DNA from: Promicromonospora panici
GTDB taxonomy: Bacteria; Actinomycetota; Actinomycetes; Actinomycetales; Cellulomonadaceae
DNA length: 64,000 nt
Reading direction: 5' to 3'
Assembly (NCBI RefSeq): GCF_900608595.1
Contig: NZ_UWYY01000009.1
Coordinates: 124,001-188,000 of the forward strand
In this document: positions 46,101-56,983 of the stretch, in pieces
How the letters are laid out: each line of letters opens with the position of its first letter
How positions within the stretch are numbered: position 1 is the stretch's first letter
Position numbers and translations under genes: made by a program
Notes under the pieces: model-generated
The model's database searches: none
What the model saw: the letters and a program-made list of their open reading frames with translations, nothing else
What the model was told of the DNA's origin: nothing

Positions 46101-46682
46101 GGCCGTCCCCGCGACGACGTCGAACTCGTACTCCAGCGGCGCCACGCCCGTCACGCCGGGTGTCGTGTCCGACGCCGTCTCGTCCAGCAGCACCGCCTCG
46201 ACGCTCTTGTACACGACGACCTTGACGACGTCGGTGCTTGTCGCCCCGAGGCGATCGGTGACCTCGAGTGTCACGTCGTACGTGCCGGGCTGCAGACCCG
46301 TGCTGTCGAAGGTGGGGGTCGCGGAATCGGCACGAGCCAGCGTCCCGTCAGTGGCCGACCATGAGAACTCGTACGGTGCGGCACCGCCGAAGGCCGCGCC
46401 CAGCAGGGCCGTCGAGCCGCCGGCGGCGACAAGTCCGCTGTCCCCGGCGTCTGCCACCAGAGGACCGGCCGAGCTCTCCGGCGCTCCGGTGCTCGCCGTC
46501 CCGGCCACAGGTACCTCGCCCGTCACGCGGTCGCGCACGCGACCGTCGGTCACGGCCTGCCCGCCGATCGACTCGATGCTCACGTCCGCCGAGGTATCCG
46601 CCGCAGCGCCAGGTAACACGGTGCCGAACAGCGCCGAGACCAAGAGCGCCGAACCGAGCAGCATGGGTCTACGCACCGCCAT
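43119..46682 (-). CDS. large secreted subtilisin-like (S8) protease with PKD-type domains
   Basis: A 1187-residue exported protein. The signal peptide ends near AAADTSAD (about residue 28). A PKD-like domain (about 78-158), a pre-peptidase C-like domain (about 163-252) and a second PKD-like domain (about 272-354, WDLDGDGEFDD) precede the S8 domain: Asp373 (IADTGIN), His481 (DDNGHGSG), Ser632 (FGGTSAATP). About 500 further residues of beta-rich, Cys-containing modules follow. AAGGAGG lies before the ATG at 46682. The domain order, with accessory modules before the catalytic domain, is uncommon for subtilases. It stands alone, upstream of the tmRNA region. Confidence 0.9.
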   Translation of the reverse strand: MAVRRPMLLGSALLVSALFGTVLPGAAADTSADVSIESIGGQAVTDGRVRDRVTGEVPVAGTASTGAPESSAGPLVADAGDSGLVAAGGSTALLGAAFGGAAPYEFSWSATDGTLARADSATPTFDSTGLQPGTYDVTLEVTDRLGATSTDVVKVVVYKSVEAVLLDETASDTTPGVTGVAPLEYEFDVVAGTARLDVNVTWTNENNDYDLILIGPNGNEAARSAGGTPQTSEATGVDGPAEGTWTLRVDRWLTVTDTVTSVVTGIQQADPRPVVAAGGPYAFALGADQALAGRATGGTAPLTIGWDLDGDGEFDDAAGPAPTVHLPEGRYLATLKATDSAGLERRQTTSILVAAPEVIATQTVPVTVIGIADTGINPYHEEFSAQTYPDPAVLALTDNFTRHPSEYIPGYPEDAAALPVTLGEGYLPAEDTSLWAGNETIAPATLYWIPGTKIVGAVDAGGSTGATSADDPHPILDDNGHGSGSASVSSGNRYGYCPTCLLVAVEGLDETVATGYPWVDITSHSFGYVGGAPVGPVSSGEEVTKAAAERGQTVLFAAGNGVGNAFDVPVNTWHSDQTGPDWNITVGAIRRDNQRAVVGDGIPVHVSAWGDGNLPSACRTGTIGQCAFGGTSAATPYTAGVFGSVLTQARAAVGDGAAGQKPGQVVASGIARDESVYLADGKLTRAELREAVLKTAFPLNQDNAVSPYPYPLTAPYSGESNVLFEGYGAATPHSARRAVDVLLGAELLPERPFEDQFFALDRAVRDTLWGGYDRDGDGAADDESIADGVDLTAADLTSVAGTLDVLREVAEAKEADEPGSEPRTHSAAPLTRYLHRRVSAEPGVTGCGATINETYLGAENTPGDLEPCFESRVTSVGAAFRPLGIFPSDAPLDAPLPAGSTVHVELYIAGETPMMVQPTGVLMATDRELGEGEGMLAPVNGSGPGGAVCTTLGEACWTKHEFSFTTSRPAFSGEQITFQVRLLGARSWAFGFEGAHASKIVIAPADLPSTGFELGASITSPGDGSELGESETITAGGSYAFPDPGSDPTGAGDHPVTRRVQVSVDDVSFAEPRTAVLDEGTGTWSVEIGTLPVGEHVIYARARVDGTVSEASASRFTVSPNAEVQWQIVDRNAPVVGTAWRPTLGFADWSFVFDTAQFATSGPKTVVVRQVDGGVETARDTARVRFE

Positions 46683-46934
46683 CGTGAGTCCTCCTTGTGG
46701 CTCGTGAGGTTGCGGCCGTACCTCGGTACTGCCTGGCAGACACCGGTTCACGCTCGCAGGGTGGACACACCTTCCATTCCGGGCTGAACGGACTCAAGAG
46801 GAGAAACCGAACCGAGACCCTTCCGTTACGATCCAGGTTCTCCCCAGCCGGCCCACAGCGAGCCGGCGGAGGTCGCCAGCAGCCACGAGCCACGAGCCAC
46901 CCGCGCGCGGGCCCACCTGCCCCGCGCACACCAA

Positions 46935-46960
46935 TGCCCGGGCCGATGTCGGCCCGGGCA
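46935..46960. terminator. tmRNA terminator
   Basis: TGCCCGGGCC (46935-46944) pairs with GGCCCGGGCA (46951-46960) around GATGTC. It lies 34 nt beyond the 3' end of the minus-strand tmRNA. The remaining 312-nt space 46683-46994 contains only the subtilase leader and no gene. Confidence 0.7.
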
Positions 46961-46994
46961 CGAGTGACTACGGTTCGGATCGCCGAACCTGATG

Positions 46995-47360
46995 TGGAGC
47001 TGCCGGGAATCGAACCCGGGTCCGGTATCGGTTTTCGAGGACTTCTCCGGGCGCAGTCTGCTATGGATTTTCTCGGCCCCCGTGCTCGCGCAGACACGTT
47101 CACGGACAGGCCCAGTCACCTGAGTGTTCCCGCAGCCCCGATGACGAGAGCTACGAGCAGTGGCTTCCTAGATGACGCCGGCTACTGGGACGGAAGCAAT
47201 TCCCAGGCCGACGGAGTTCGGGCTCGCTCAGGCGGCGAGGGCGAACTCGTTGCGCGAGTTATCGGCAACTATTGGTTTACAGGCATCGTTAACGAGATAA
47301 GCCTGCATCCTCGACCCGCTTCTCCTCGAAGCACGACCACCGTCGAAACCGATCAGCCCC
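46995..47360 (-). ncRNA. ssrA: transfer-messenger RNA
   Basis: A minus-strand RNA of 366 nt. The tRNA-like ends pair GGGGCTG with CAGCTCC (one G-U), the T-arm is CGGGTTCGATTCCCG, the discriminator is A, and CCA is not encoded. The tag frame (47228-47266) reads ADNSRNEFALAA then TGA, with the usual ALAA degron. smpB lies 99 nt upstream on the same strand, the normal partner for rescue of stalled ribosomes. Confidence 0.95.
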
Positions 47361-47459
47361 TATGTTGTTTTCAACGTGTCCCACGCGGGCTGCGCCCGTG
47401 CGGAACGTCTCCAGTCTAGGTGATCAACACCCTGGACGGGAACGTTATTTCCGCAACAG

Positions 47460-47936
47460 TCAGCCGAGCATCTCCTTGGCCCGCATGGCCCGCTGCGCCT
47501 CGCGCATGTCCTGCTGCTCGCGCAGGGTCTGCCGCTTGTCGTACTCCTTCTTACCGCGCGCGAGCGCGATCTCGACCTTGGCCCGGCCGTCCAGGAAGTA
47601 CAGCGACAGCGGGATGAGGGTGTGCCCCTTCTCCCGCGACTTGGACTCCAGCCGCGCGATCTCCTCGCGGTGCAGCAGGAGCTTGCGCCGACGCCGCGGC
47701 GCGTGGTTGTTCCACGTGCCCTGGAAGTACGCGGGGATGTGCACGTTCTCGAGCCACGCCTCGCCGCGGTCGATGTTGGCGTACCCGTCCGTGAGGGACG
47801 CCCGCCCCATCCGCAGCGCCTTGACCTCGGTACCCGAGAGCACGAGCCCGGCCTCGAAGACGTCCTCGATCACGTAGTCATGACGGGCCTTCTTGTTGTT
47901 CGCCACGATCTTGCGCGGATCGTCCTTCTTGGCCAT
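47460..47936 (-). CDS. smpB: SsrA-binding protein
   Basis: A 158-residue protein binding tmRNA and delivering it to stalled ribosomes. It begins [40 protein letters not shown] and ends with the basic tail [23 protein letters not shown], which enters the mRNA channel. GGAGGGAGACC precedes the ATG. It is downstream of the fts genes and just before ssrA. Confidence 0.97.
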   Translation of the reverse strand: MAKKDDPRKIVANNKKARHDYVIEDVFEAGLVLSGTEVKALRMGRASLTDGYANIDRGEAWLENVHIPAYFQGTWNNHAPRRRRKLLLHREEIARLESKSREKGHTLIPLSLYFLDGRAKVEIALARGKKEYDKRQTLREQQDMREAQRAMRAKEMLG

Positions 47937-48067
47937 GGTCTCCCTCCGGGATCTGCTGTTCGGCGCACCTCGTGCAGGCAGCGCGACGGCCCAGTTTACG
48001 CGCCGGACCAGGGTGGACCAGGCTTTTACGACCAGGTATCTGTCACCGGGCTCCCGCAGCCAGGCTC

Positions 48068-49444
48068 CTACAGCCAGGTCATCGGGTCGACCGTCGAACC
48101 GTCGACGTACACCTCGAAGTGGAGGTGGCAGGCCGTGGACGTCCCGGTGGTGCCTGAGTAGCCGATCACCTGACCCCGCGAGACGTGCTGACCCGACGAG
48201 ACCGCGAAAGACGTGAGGTGGTTCGCGCTCGTCATCACGCTGCTGCCGCCGGACGAGTAGCCGTGGTTGATCAGCACCTGGTTGCCGAGTCCGTCCAGGT
48301 ACCGCGCGTACTGCACGGTGCCGTCGGCAGGGGCCAGGATCGGCGTGCCGCAGTACGCCCGGAAGTCGGTCCCGGCGTGCAGCCGGTAGTACTGCAGCAC
48401 CGGGTGGAAGCGCATGCCGTACGACGACGTGACGACCGGGCTCGCCGTCGGGTAGCTGAGGAACGACAGGCTGCCGGCGCTGCTGCCACCGGAGGAACCA
48501 CCCGACGAGTCACCGCCGTCGGACGATCCACCGCCGGAGGAGCCGCCCGACGCCGCCTCCCGCTCGGCCTGCTCCTGGGCCAGCCGTTCGTCCCGCTCCT
48601 CCTGCTCGCGGATGATCCCCTTGAGGTCGGCCTCGATGGAGCTCAGCTCCTGCTCGTTGTCCCGCATGCTCTCCAGCGCGACGTCCTTGCGCCGCTCGAT
48701 GCGGTTCTTGAGCCGCTGCTGCTCCGCGATCAGCTCCTGGATCTCGGCCTTGCGCGCCACTGCGGCCTGCTTGGCCTGCTCCTTGGACCGCACGTTCTCG
48801 TCGGCCAGGCGCTTGAGCTCCGTGACGACCTCGCGGATCGCGGACAGCCGCGCCTGCAGGTTGCGGGCGGTCGCCTCGGCATCCTGCAGCTCGGCGAGGG
48901 TGCGCGCCCGGATCCGCGCGGCCGACGACGACACCGAGTACCCGTCGATGAACTCCTCGGTGCTCTGCGCGCCGGTCACCAGGCCGATCGTCGAAGCGTC
49001 GCCCGCGCCGCGGAACTCCTCCCGGGCCATCTGCGCGATGTCGTCGCGGGCGCCGTCGACCTTGCCGGAACCGTCCTGGAGCTGCTGACTGACCTTGGCC
49101 TCCTCGAGCTGGGCGTCAGCCAGCCGCTGGGCGAGGATCGCCGCCTCGCGCTCGGCCCGCTCCAGCTCCGCCTCGGCGACGGCGAGCTCGGCCTCCGCCA
49201 CCGGCAGGCGGCCCTCTACCTGGTTCAGCTCGAGCACGGCGTCCGCGAGCTGGGTATCGGTGTGCTCCAGCTCGGCCTCGAGGCTCTCGCGCTCCTTCTC
49301 CTTGGCCGCCTGCTCGCGCTCGGCCGCTGCCCGACGGTCGTCGAGGTCGTCAGCGTAGACGGCGGTCGCGCCGCCCAGCAGCAGGACGATCGCGAGCAGC
49401 GCGGCGAGCGGGCCGCGGCGGTTTCGGTCTCGGGAAGTAGCCAT
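48068..49444 (-). CDS. secreted M23 peptidase with coiled-coil (EnvC/RipC-like)
   Basis: A 458-residue exported protein. The signal peptide has core [19 protein letters not shown]; two long coiled-coil regions (about 35-125 and 190-300, Glu/Ala/Lys/Arg-rich) are followed by a Gly/Ser-rich linker (about 310-345) and an M23 domain with [17 protein letters not shown] and [11 protein letters not shown] (zinc ligands). FtsEX-controlled peptidoglycan hydrolases have exactly this layout. The ATG overlaps the ftsX stop by one base, so FtsX partnership is strongly implied. Confidence 0.93.
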   Translation of the reverse strand: MATSRDRNRRGPLAALLAIVLLLGGATAVYADDLDDRRAAAEREQAAKEKERESLEAELEHTDTQLADAVLELNQVEGRLPVAEAELAVAEAELERAEREAAILAQRLADAQLEEAKVSQQLQDGSGKVDGARDDIAQMAREEFRGAGDASTIGLVTGAQSTEEFIDGYSVSSSAARIRARTLAELQDAEATARNLQARLSAIREVVTELKRLADENVRSKEQAKQAAVARKAEIQELIAEQQRLKNRIERRKDVALESMRDNEQELSSIEADLKGIIREQEERDERLAQEQAEREAASGGSSGGGSSDGGDSSGGSSGGSSAGSLSFLSYPTASPVVTSSYGMRFHPVLQYYRLHAGTDFRAYCGTPILAPADGTVQYARYLDGLGNQVLINHGYSSGGSSVMTSANHLTSFAVSSGQHVSRGQVIGYSGTTGTSTACHLHFEVYVDGSTVDPMTWL

Positions 49445-50355
49445 CAGATCCTCGTGTACCGGTTCAGGGTGAAGAAGGACGAGACAGCGGCAAGGGCGAC
49501 GGCCATGATCACGAGCAGCGGCGCGACGCGCAGCACGTCGACCTCCGACACGTAGGCCACCCAGTCGACTGACCGTTCGAGCCAGTCGCTCACCATGAAC
49601 CGCACGGCGAGCCACAGCCCGCCGCCGGCGAGCAGCGAGCCCAGCACCGCCGCCAGCGCGCCCTCCAGCAGGAAGGGCAGCTGGATGAACAGGTTGGACG
49701 CGCCCACCAGGCGCATGATCTCGGTCTCCTTGCGCCGCGAGACGGCGCTCAGCCGGATGGTGGTCGTGATCAACAGCACCGCGGCCAGCAGCATGACGCC
49801 GGCCAGCCCTGCCGCGAGCAGGGTGGCGACGTTGAGCGTGCGGAACAGCGGCTCGAAGACTGCCCGCTGGTCCTCGACGATCTCCACGCCGTCGCGCCCG
49901 GACAGCACGTCGCTGACGACGGCGAACTGCTCGGCGTCGGACAGCTTGAGGCGGAGCGAGGCCTGCATGTCGTCGGCGGTGAGCTGGGTGCCCTGGTAGC
50001 CGTCCGGGTAGCGTTCGCTGAACGCCTCGAACGCCTGCTCCTTCGACTCGAAGTAGACCTTGCTGACCTCGTCGGACAGCTCGGTCTCGATGATCTGGCG
50101 CACGGCGTCGATCTGGTCGTCGGTGGCCTCGCCACCCGCGCAGGTCGGCGACACGGAGCCCTCCGGGCAGAGGAACACCGACACCTCGACGAGGTCGTAC
50201 CAGTCGTCCTTGAGCTTGCCGATCTGGGCCTGCAGCAGCGCGGCGGCGCCCACGAACGTCAGCGACACGAAGGTCACGAGAACGACGGCGACGACCATGG
50301 TGGTGTTCCGGCGGAGGCCGGAGAAGACCTCGCCCAGCACGAACTGGAAGCGCAC
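49444..50355 (-). CDS. ftsX: cell-division ABC transporter-like membrane protein FtsX
   Basis: A 303-residue protein with four membrane helices. A first helix (about 20-42) precedes a large extracellular loop (about 43-170, with a Cys pair), which in relatives contacts peptidoglycan hydrolases. Helices 2-4 surround RLSAVSRRKETEIMRLVGASNLFIQLPFLLEG, a FtsX hallmark. The GTG start lies 2 nt after the ftsE stop. Confidence 0.95.
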   Translation of the reverse strand: MRFQFVLGEVFSGLRRNTTMVVAVVLVTFVSLTFVGAAALLQAQIGKLKDDWYDLVEVSVFLCPEGSVSPTCAGGEATDDQIDAVRQIIETELSDEVSKVYFESKEQAFEAFSERYPDGYQGTQLTADDMQASLRLKLSDAEQFAVVSDVLSGRDGVEIVEDQRAVFEPLFRTLNVATLLAAGLAGVMLLAAVLLITTTIRLSAVSRRKETEIMRLVGASNLFIQLPFLLEGALAAVLGSLLAGGGLWLAVRFMVSDWLERSVDWVAYVSEVDVLRVAPLLVIMAVALAAVSSFFTLNRYTRI

Positions 50356-50357
50356 GC

Positions 50358-51134
50358 TCAGACCCCCCGCACGGTCTGGACCGGAGCGCGGGTCCCGCTG
50401 CCCGGGGCGTCGAGCACGGGCGACGCGCCGACGTCGGGCAGGATCGCCTCGCGTTCGCCGTAGCCGCCGCGTGCCTCGTCGCGGACGACGACGCCGTCGG
50501 ACAGCTCGACCACGCGGCGCCGCATCTCGTTGACTATCTCGTCGTCGTGCGTGGCCATGACGACCGTCGTGCCGGTGCGGTTGATGCGGTCCAGCAGGCG
50601 CATGATGCCGAGCGACGTGGTGGGGTCGAGGTTTCCCGTGGGCTCGTCGGCCAGGAGGATCTGCGGCCGGTTCACGATGGCGCGCGCGATGGCGGCGCGC
50701 TGCTGCTCACCGCCCGACAGCTCGGTCGGCATCCGCTTGCCCTTGCCCGCCAGGCCCACCATGTCCAGCACCTCGGGCACGGTGTCCCGGATGACGTGGC
50801 GGGGCTTGCCGATCACCTGCAGGGCGAACGCCACGTTCTCGTGGACGGTCTTGTTCTGCAGCAGCCGGAAGTCCTGGAACACCACGCCGAGCTGACGGCG
50901 CAGCGTGGGCACGCGCCACCCCGAGAGGTTCGCGACGTCCCGGCCGGCCACGTAGACGCGGCCACGCGTGGGCCGCTGCTCGCGCAGCACCAGCGACAGA
51001 AACGTCGATTTTCCCGAGCCCGAGGCCCCCACGAGGAACACGAACTCGCCACGCTCGACGTCCACGGAGACCTGGTCGAGGGCAGGCCGTGCGCCGCGCG
51101 CGTAGACCTTCGACACGTTCTCGAACCTGATCAC
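50358..51134 (-). CDS. ftsE: cell-division ATP-binding protein FtsE
   Basis: A 258-residue ABC ATPase with Walker [10 protein letters not shown] (36-44), Q-loop VFQDFRLL, signature [17 protein letters not shown] and Walker [14 protein letters not shown]-terminal tail of about 35 residues goes beyond the usual FtsE. The GTG at 51134 has TAGTCT 7 nt upstream, so ftsE may start its own leaderless transcript; the longer frame from 51191 is not supported. Confidence 0.95.
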   Translation of the reverse strand: MIRFENVSKVYARGARPALDQVSVDVERGEFVFLVGASGSGKSTFLSLVLREQRPTRGRVYVAGRDVANLSGWRVPTLRRQLGVVFQDFRLLQNKTVHENVAFALQVIGKPRHVIRDTVPEVLDMVGLAGKGKRMPTELSGGEQQRAAIARAIVNRPQILLADEPTGNLDPTTSLGIMRLLDRINRTGTTVVMATHDDEIVNEMRRRVVELSDGVVVRDEARGGYGEREAILPDVGASPVLDAPGSGTRAPVQTVRGV

Positions 51135-51282
51135 GAGCCCGAGACTAGGTGGGTGAACAGGTGGCGTGTCGGGCAGACACGCCGAGGACACTCACCCGGT
51201 CGGGCAAAGCCGGGACGCGATAACGGTCAAACTGGACACCAAGCACCAATTCGCCCCGGGGCGACGGCGCTCCGTGCGGCGG

Positions 51283-52392
51283 TCAGCTCTGTGCGCCGCC
51301 CCGGCGCCAGCGGATGCCGGCCTCGATGAAGTCGTCGATCGCGCCGTCGAACACGGCCTGCGGGTTGCCCGACTCGTGCTCCGTGCGCAGGTCCTTGACC
51401 ATCTGGTACGGCTGCAGCACGTAGGACCGCATCTGGTCGCCCCAGCTGGCCTTGATGTCGCCGGCCATCTCCTTCTTCTTGGCCGCCTCCTCCGCCTTGC
51501 GCAGCAGGAGCAGCCGCGACTGCAGCACGCGGTAGGCCGCCGCACGGTTCTGGATCTGCGACTTCTCGTTCTGCATGGCGACCACCACGCCGGTCGGGAT
51601 GTGCGTCATGCGCACCGCGGAGTCGGTGGTGTTCACGGACTGCCCGCCGGGGCCGGAGGAGCGGTAGACGTCGATCTTGAGCTCCGACTCCGGGATCTCG
51701 ATGTGGTCTGTCTGCTCGATGAGCGGGATAACCTCGACCGCGGCGAACGACGTCTGCCGGCGGCCCTGGTTGTCGAACGGCGAGATGCGCACGAGCCGGT
51801 GCGTGCCGGCCTCGACGGACAGGTTGCCGAAGGCATACGGCACGTTGACCTCGAACGTCGCCGACTTGAGGCCGGCCTCCTCCGCGTACGAGGTGTCGCC
51901 CACCTTGGTGGGATAGCCGTGGCGCTCGGCCCAGCGCAGGTACATGCGCATCAGCATCTCGGCGAAGTCGGCGGCGTCCACGCCGCCCGCGCCCGCGCGG
52001 ATCGTCACGACCGCCTCGCGGGAGTCGTACTCACCGTTCAGCAGCGTGCGCACCTCGAGGGCCGCGAGGTCCTTGCGGATCTTGGCGACCTCGGTCTCCG
52101 CCTCGGTGAGCGACTCGGCGTCGTCCATCTCGTGGCCGAGCTCGACGAGCGTCTCGACGTCGTCGATGCGGGCGCCGAGCTTCTCGACCCGGTCGAGCTC
52201 GGCCTGCGCCGCCGACAGCGCGGAGGAGACCCGCTGGCCTTCCTCCGGGTCGTCCCACAGGTTGGGAGCCGAGGCCTGCTCGGACAGCTCGGCGATCTTC
52301 GCCTGCAGGGCGGTGGGGTCGCTCACGGCCTCGATGGACTCGAGGGTGGCGCGGAGCGCCTTGATCTCTGCGGGGAAGTCGTTGGTTGCCAC
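51283..52392 (-). CDS. prfB: peptide chain release factor 2
   Basis: A 369-residue class I release factor for UGA/UAA. The recognition motif SPF is at 204-206 and the hydrolysis motif GGQ at 249-251. It is one continuous frame, so no programmed +1 frameshift is used. GTG 52392 is chosen because TAACCT lies 8 nt upstream; a TTG at 52401 is the alternative. It precedes ftsE by 148 nt, the usual actinobacterial order. Confidence 0.95.
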   Translation of the reverse strand: MATNDFPAEIKALRATLESIEAVSDPTALQAKIAELSEQASAPNLWDDPEEGQRVSSALSAAQAELDRVEKLGARIDDVETLVELGHEMDDAESLTEAETEVAKIRKDLAALEVRTLLNGEYDSREAVVTIRAGAGGVDAADFAEMLMRMYLRWAERHGYPTKVGDTSYAEEAGLKSATFEVNVPYAFGNLSVEAGTHRLVRISPFDNQGRRQTSFAAVEVIPLIEQTDHIEIPESELKIDVYRSSGPGGQSVNTTDSAVRMTHIPTGVVVAMQNEKSQIQNRAAAYRVLQSRLLLLRKAEEAAKKKEMAGDIKASWGDQMRSYVLQPYQMVKDLRTEHESGNPQAVFDGAIDDFIEAGIRWRRGGAQS

Positions 52393-52448
52393 GATGTTCA
52401 AGGTTACCCGCGCGAGCGCGTGCCCGACGCCGGAAATTCCGGCGGCCC

Positions 52449-52859
52449 TCAGCCGGCCTCTGGTTCCGGCAGCTCGCGGCCGAACATCTGAGCCGTCGCC
52501 CGGGCGCTCGGCGTCCCGGCGTCGATGTCGGCCCCGTGCTCGATCAGCACCCGGATCACGTCGGTCTCGTCCTTGAAGACGGCGCCCGCGAGCGGCGCCT
52601 GGTTCTTGCTGTTCAGCCGGTTCACGTCCGCGCCGCGCTCGGCGAGACCCGCTGTCAGCTCGGCGTGCCCGTGGTACGCCGCAAGCATCACCAGGGTGTT
52701 GTGCGCCTCGTCCGCGAGGTCCACCGGCAGGCCCGCGTCGACGAGGTCCAGCAGGACGTCGGCACCCTGCCGGGCGAGGTCGAAGATCTGCTGCGGCTCC
52801 AGACGCGTGCCGCCCTCCGGGTCGTCCGGGCCCTGCTGGTTCACGTCCGGGTCGCTCAT
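52449..52859 (-). CDS. ankyrin-repeat protein
   Basis: A 136-residue soluble protein with three to four ankyrin repeats, visible as [76 protein letters not shown]. It has no signal or membrane segment and is a likely protein-protein adaptor with unknown partner. TAAGTT lies 6 nt before the ATG at 52859 (leaderless). Confidence 0.85.
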   Translation of the reverse strand: MSDPDVNQQGPDDPEGGTRLEPQQIFDLARQGADVLLDLVDAGLPVDLADEAHNTLVMLAAYHGHAELTAGLAERGADVNRLNSKNQAPLAGAVFKDETDVIRVLIEHGADIDAGTPSARATAQMFGRELPEPEAG

Positions 52860-52903
52860 GGCCACAACTTAACCTGGCTCACTGACAGGCTCACCAGCAG
52901 GGC

Positions 52904-53377
52904 TCACCAGGCTCGCGCGGTGGACGACGCCGACACCGCGATCCCGCCGCCGAACGCGTCCGTGAACCAGCGCAGCAGCGGCGGCCGGGACTTGCCCGCG
53001 AGTGTCACCCGGGCCGAGTGTCCGTCCGGCGACGACGCCGCGGTCACCGCCACGGGCAGCGCGGGCGGGTGCTCGGCGAGGTACTGCTCGACGGCGGCGC
53101 GCACGTCGGCGTCGGAAAGCGTGAGCGGGGCGCCGTCGGCGGGAGCCCCCGCACCCGCGTAGAAGGAGCCCGGGGACATCGCGCTCGCGGCGTCCGCCGC
53201 CGCGAGGTCCGCGACGTCGTAGAGCGCCTTGCGGTCCAGGTGGACCGCGCTCGCCGAGGCGACGACCGCGATCAGCATCAGCGCGAACGCGACGAAGGCG
53301 GACGTCAGCAGCATGATCCGGCCGTCCTCCGGATCCATCGGGCCGGGGTCGCGGCCGATGGGGTCGGCAGGGCTCAT
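52904..53377 (-). CDS. TadE/G-like pilus assembly protein
   Basis: A 157-residue protein with an N-terminal DPEDGRIMLLTSAFVAFALMLIAVVASASAVHLDRKALYDVADLAAADAASA, the pattern of Flp-pilus TadE/TadG-like proteins with one helix anchoring an extracytoplasmic domain. It would normally follow the TadE genes at 54992-55818, but an opposite-strand xylanase gene separates it from them. Confidence 0.8.
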   Translation of the reverse strand: MSPADPIGRDPGPMDPEDGRIMLLTSAFVAFALMLIAVVASASAVHLDRKALYDVADLAAADAASAMSPGSFYAGAGAPADGAPLTLSDADVRAAVEQYLAEHPPALPVAVTAASSPDGHSARVTLAGKSRPPLLRWFTDAFGGGIAVSASSTARAW

Positions 53378-53493
53378 CCGCTCATTGTGTCCGGGCCGGG
53401 CAGACCCGGCGCGCCGAGGGCGTGAAACCCAGCCTGACGTGCCCGGTCACCGTTCCGGACCTACCTAATCGTTTAGATCTACGCTCGGTTCGA

Positions 53494-54908
<1,415 letters not shown>

Positions 54909-54991
54909 CGGGCTGACCTGCCACGATCAGGTGCCACGGCGACGGTCCGAGCCCTTCTCGGCCGCCGCCGTGGTACCGCTCCGGGCGTGCC

Positions 54992-55441
54992 TCACGGCCG
55001 CGCCCGCGTGTACCGGTCGACCGTCCCGGCACGGGCCGCCTCGACCGGGACGGACAGCGGCACCCAGCCGCGCACGGCGTCGGGCAGCAGGGGCAGGGGC
55101 ACGTCGACCCGTACGACGGCGCCGACGGTGGCGCCCGGCGTCAGGCACGGGGAGGCCGAGCACTCCAGGGTGAGCGCTCCGGCGTCGCGCGCGAAACCCT
55201 GGTCGATGACAGCAATCCGGACGGCGGCCTCGGCACGCGCGGACCCCGCCGACGACGACTCCGCGGTGACCATCGCACGAACCGCCTCCCGGGCCGCGCC
55301 CTCGGCGGCGAACGCCCCGGCCTGCACGCGCCCCAGGCTCACCACGAGGTAGACGAGCGGGATCAGCAGGATCAGCGCGACGCCGAGGAACTCGACCATC
55401 GCGGAGCCGTCCTCGTGCGAGCCCCGACTCGCTCTGCTCAC
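54992..55441 (-). CDS. TadE-like pilus assembly protein 2
   Basis: A 149-residue protein with EDGSAMVEFLGVALILLIPLVYLVVSLGRVQAGAFAAEGAAREAVRA, the TadE pseudopilin-type N-terminus with one membrane helix, and a small extracytoplasmic domain with a Cys pair (ECSASPC). The GTG start overlaps the preceding tadE stop (GTGA). Confidence 0.88.
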   Translation of the reverse strand: MSRASRGSHEDGSAMVEFLGVALILLIPLVYLVVSLGRVQAGAFAAEGAAREAVRAMVTAESSSAGSARAEAAVRIAVIDQGFARDAGALTLECSASPCLTPGATVGAVVRVDVPLPLLPDAVRGWVPLSVPVEAARAGTVDRYTRARP

Positions 55442-55818
55442 TGCTCCTCCAGGGCGCGCCCGCGAACGGTCAGGGTCCCGCCGGGCCCGAGCAGCCCGAC
55501 GACGGGCAGCGGGGCGCGCACCGTCACCTCCGTCACGGCGGCGCCGTCGAGCGTGGTGCGGGCGGCCGTGACGTCGCGGGCGTAGTCACTGGTCAAGGCC
55601 TCGGCCAGGAGCACCCGCGTGCGGGCGACGCCGTCCGCCGGGCCGCGGTCGACGCGGGCCGCCACGCGGGCGCCCTCCGCCGCCGCGTCGGTCGCGAGGG
55701 ACCGGACGTGCACGGCGAGCGCCACCTGGACCACGCCGAGGAAGAGTGCGAGGACCAGCACCGACACCAGGAGGAACTCGACCGCCGCGGAGCCGTGCTC
55801 CGGCCGGCCGGGACTCAC
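55438..55818 (-). CDS. TadE-like pilus assembly protein 1
   Basis: A 126-residue protein with PEHGSAAVEFLLVSVLVLALFLGVVQVALAVHVRSLATDAAAEGARVAAR, a classic TadE N-terminal helix. GTG 55818 is chosen because it overlaps the pilin-like gene stop (GTGA); the longer frame to 55932 runs through that gene. Confidence 0.88.
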   Translation of the reverse strand: MSPGRPEHGSAAVEFLLVSVLVLALFLGVVQVALAVHVRSLATDAAAEGARVAARVDRGPADGVARTRVLLAEALTSDYARDVTAARTTLDGAAVTEVTVRAPLPVVGLLGPGGTLTVRGRALEEQ

Positions 55819-56027
55819 CCCTGGCCCGTGACGCTGCTGATCGCCTGCCGGAACGCGTCCTCCAGCAGGGGTCCGGCGACGGCCCAGAGCGCGACCACTA
55901 ACCCGGCCGTCATCAGTGTCACCAGAACCCAACCGGGCACGTCACCCCGTTCCGGGTCGAGTTCATGATGGAGTTCGTGGTCGTGTGCCGGGTCGGGCTC
56001 ATGGCCGAGCTGGCGATCGTCGCGCAT
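55815..56027 (-). CDS. small pilin-like membrane protein of the Tad cluster
   Basis: A 70-residue protein with an Asp/Glu/His-rich N-terminus, then ERGDVPGWVLVTLMTAGLVVALWAVAGPLL, a single membrane helix. It occupies the place between tadC and tadE where Flp-type pilins or DUF4244-type proteins are found. The conserved Glu before the helix is compatible with prepilin processing, but a typical Flp sequence is not seen. Confidence 0.7.
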   Translation of the reverse strand: MRDDRQLGHEPDPAHDHELHHELDPERGDVPGWVLVTLMTAGLVVALWAVAGPLLEDAFRQAISSVTGQG

Positions 56028-56065
56028 GTCATTTCCTCTCGGAGGGGGTCATCGGTCGAGTCACG

Positions 56066-56983
56066 TCAGAGCCCGATCCGCAGGGTGGCGAGGGACGGGA
56101 ACACGGCGAAGACGACGGTGACCGGAAGCACGAGGAACACGACCGGGACCATCATCAGGATCTCCTTGCGGCCACCCGCCTCCAGGAGGGCGCGGCGGCC
56201 CGCCTCGCGGACGTCATGGGCCTGGGCGCGCAGCACGTCCGCGAGGGGAGTGCCGCGTTCCAGAGCGACGACGATGCCCTCGCCGAACCTCGACAGCGGC
56301 GGCAGGCCGGACCGGTCCGCGAGCGCCGTGAGGGCCGTGGTGACGGGCGCGCCGGCCCGTACCTCGGCGACCATGCGCCGGATCTCGGTGGCGAGCTCGC
56401 CGCGCGCCGTGGTGGCCACGCGTTCGAGGGCCGCGGGCGGGCTCTCCCCCGCCGCGACGGCGAGCGCCAGCAGCTCCGCGATCGTGGGCAGCTCGGCGAG
56501 CAGCCGTTCCTCGCGCCGCCGGACGCGCAGCGTGAGGGCCTGGTCGCAGGCCACGTACCCGCAGGCGCCGGCGACGACGACGAGCGCCAACAGGGGTACG
56601 ACCGCCGCCCCACGCGTCGCCGCGAGCAGGAGCGCCAGCCCGAGGCCTGCGGCGAGCCCGGCCACGGTCCACACGATCTGCCGCGCCCGGAAGTGGTCGA
56701 CGGTCTCGGCGGAACAGGCACGGTCGAGCCGGCGTCGGATCTCCGCGCGGGGCGAGCCGAACCGCTCGAGGCGCGTGCCGACGTCGTACAGGCCGAGCAG
56801 ACGGACCGCCGCCGAGGCAGGGCTGGCCTCACGCAGGAGCGTCGAGGTGGCGTCACGAGCGCGCAGGTACGGAGCGAGCCGCTCGTCGAGGGTGACGGCG
56901 CGTGCCCGCAGTCGGGCCAGCACGATCAGGAGGCCCAGCGCGACGCCGAGCCCGACGAGGGCTCCCGCCGCCCAGCCCGTCAC
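56066..56983 (-). CDS. tadC: TadC-type secretion system F protein
   Basis: A 305-residue inner-membrane platform protein. Paired N-terminal and central helices flank a T2SSF domain with LPTIAELLALAVAAGESPPAALERVATTARGELATEIRRM and PLSRFGEGIVVALERGTPLADVLRAQA, and a final helix pair. The GTG start overlaps the tadB stop (GTGA). Confidence 0.9.
   Translation of the reverse strand: MTGWAAGALVGLGVALGLLIVLARLRARAVTLDERLAPYLRARDATSTLLREASPASAAVRLLGLYDVGTRLERFGSPRAEIRRRLDRACSAETVDHFRARQIVWTVAGLAAGLGLALLLAATRGAAVVPLLALVVVAGACGYVACDQALTLRVRRREERLLAELPTIAELLALAVAAGESPPAALERVATTARGELATEIRRMVAEVRAGAPVTTALTALADRSGLPPLSRFGEGIVVALERGTPLADVLRAQAHDVREAGRRALLEAGGRKEILMMVPVVFLVLPVTVVFAVFPSLATLRIGL

Noticed and set aside
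46683..46994. Hidden gene between tmRNA and the subtilase
   Set aside because: Only the tmRNA terminator and the subtilase leader with its ribosome binding site are seen.
46995..47360. Attachment site in the tmRNA gene
   Set aside because: tmRNA is intact, with no duplicated 3' end and no recombinase gene nearby.
51283..52401. Programmed frameshift in prfB
   Set aside because: The whole protein is encoded in a single frame with both SPF and GGQ motifs.
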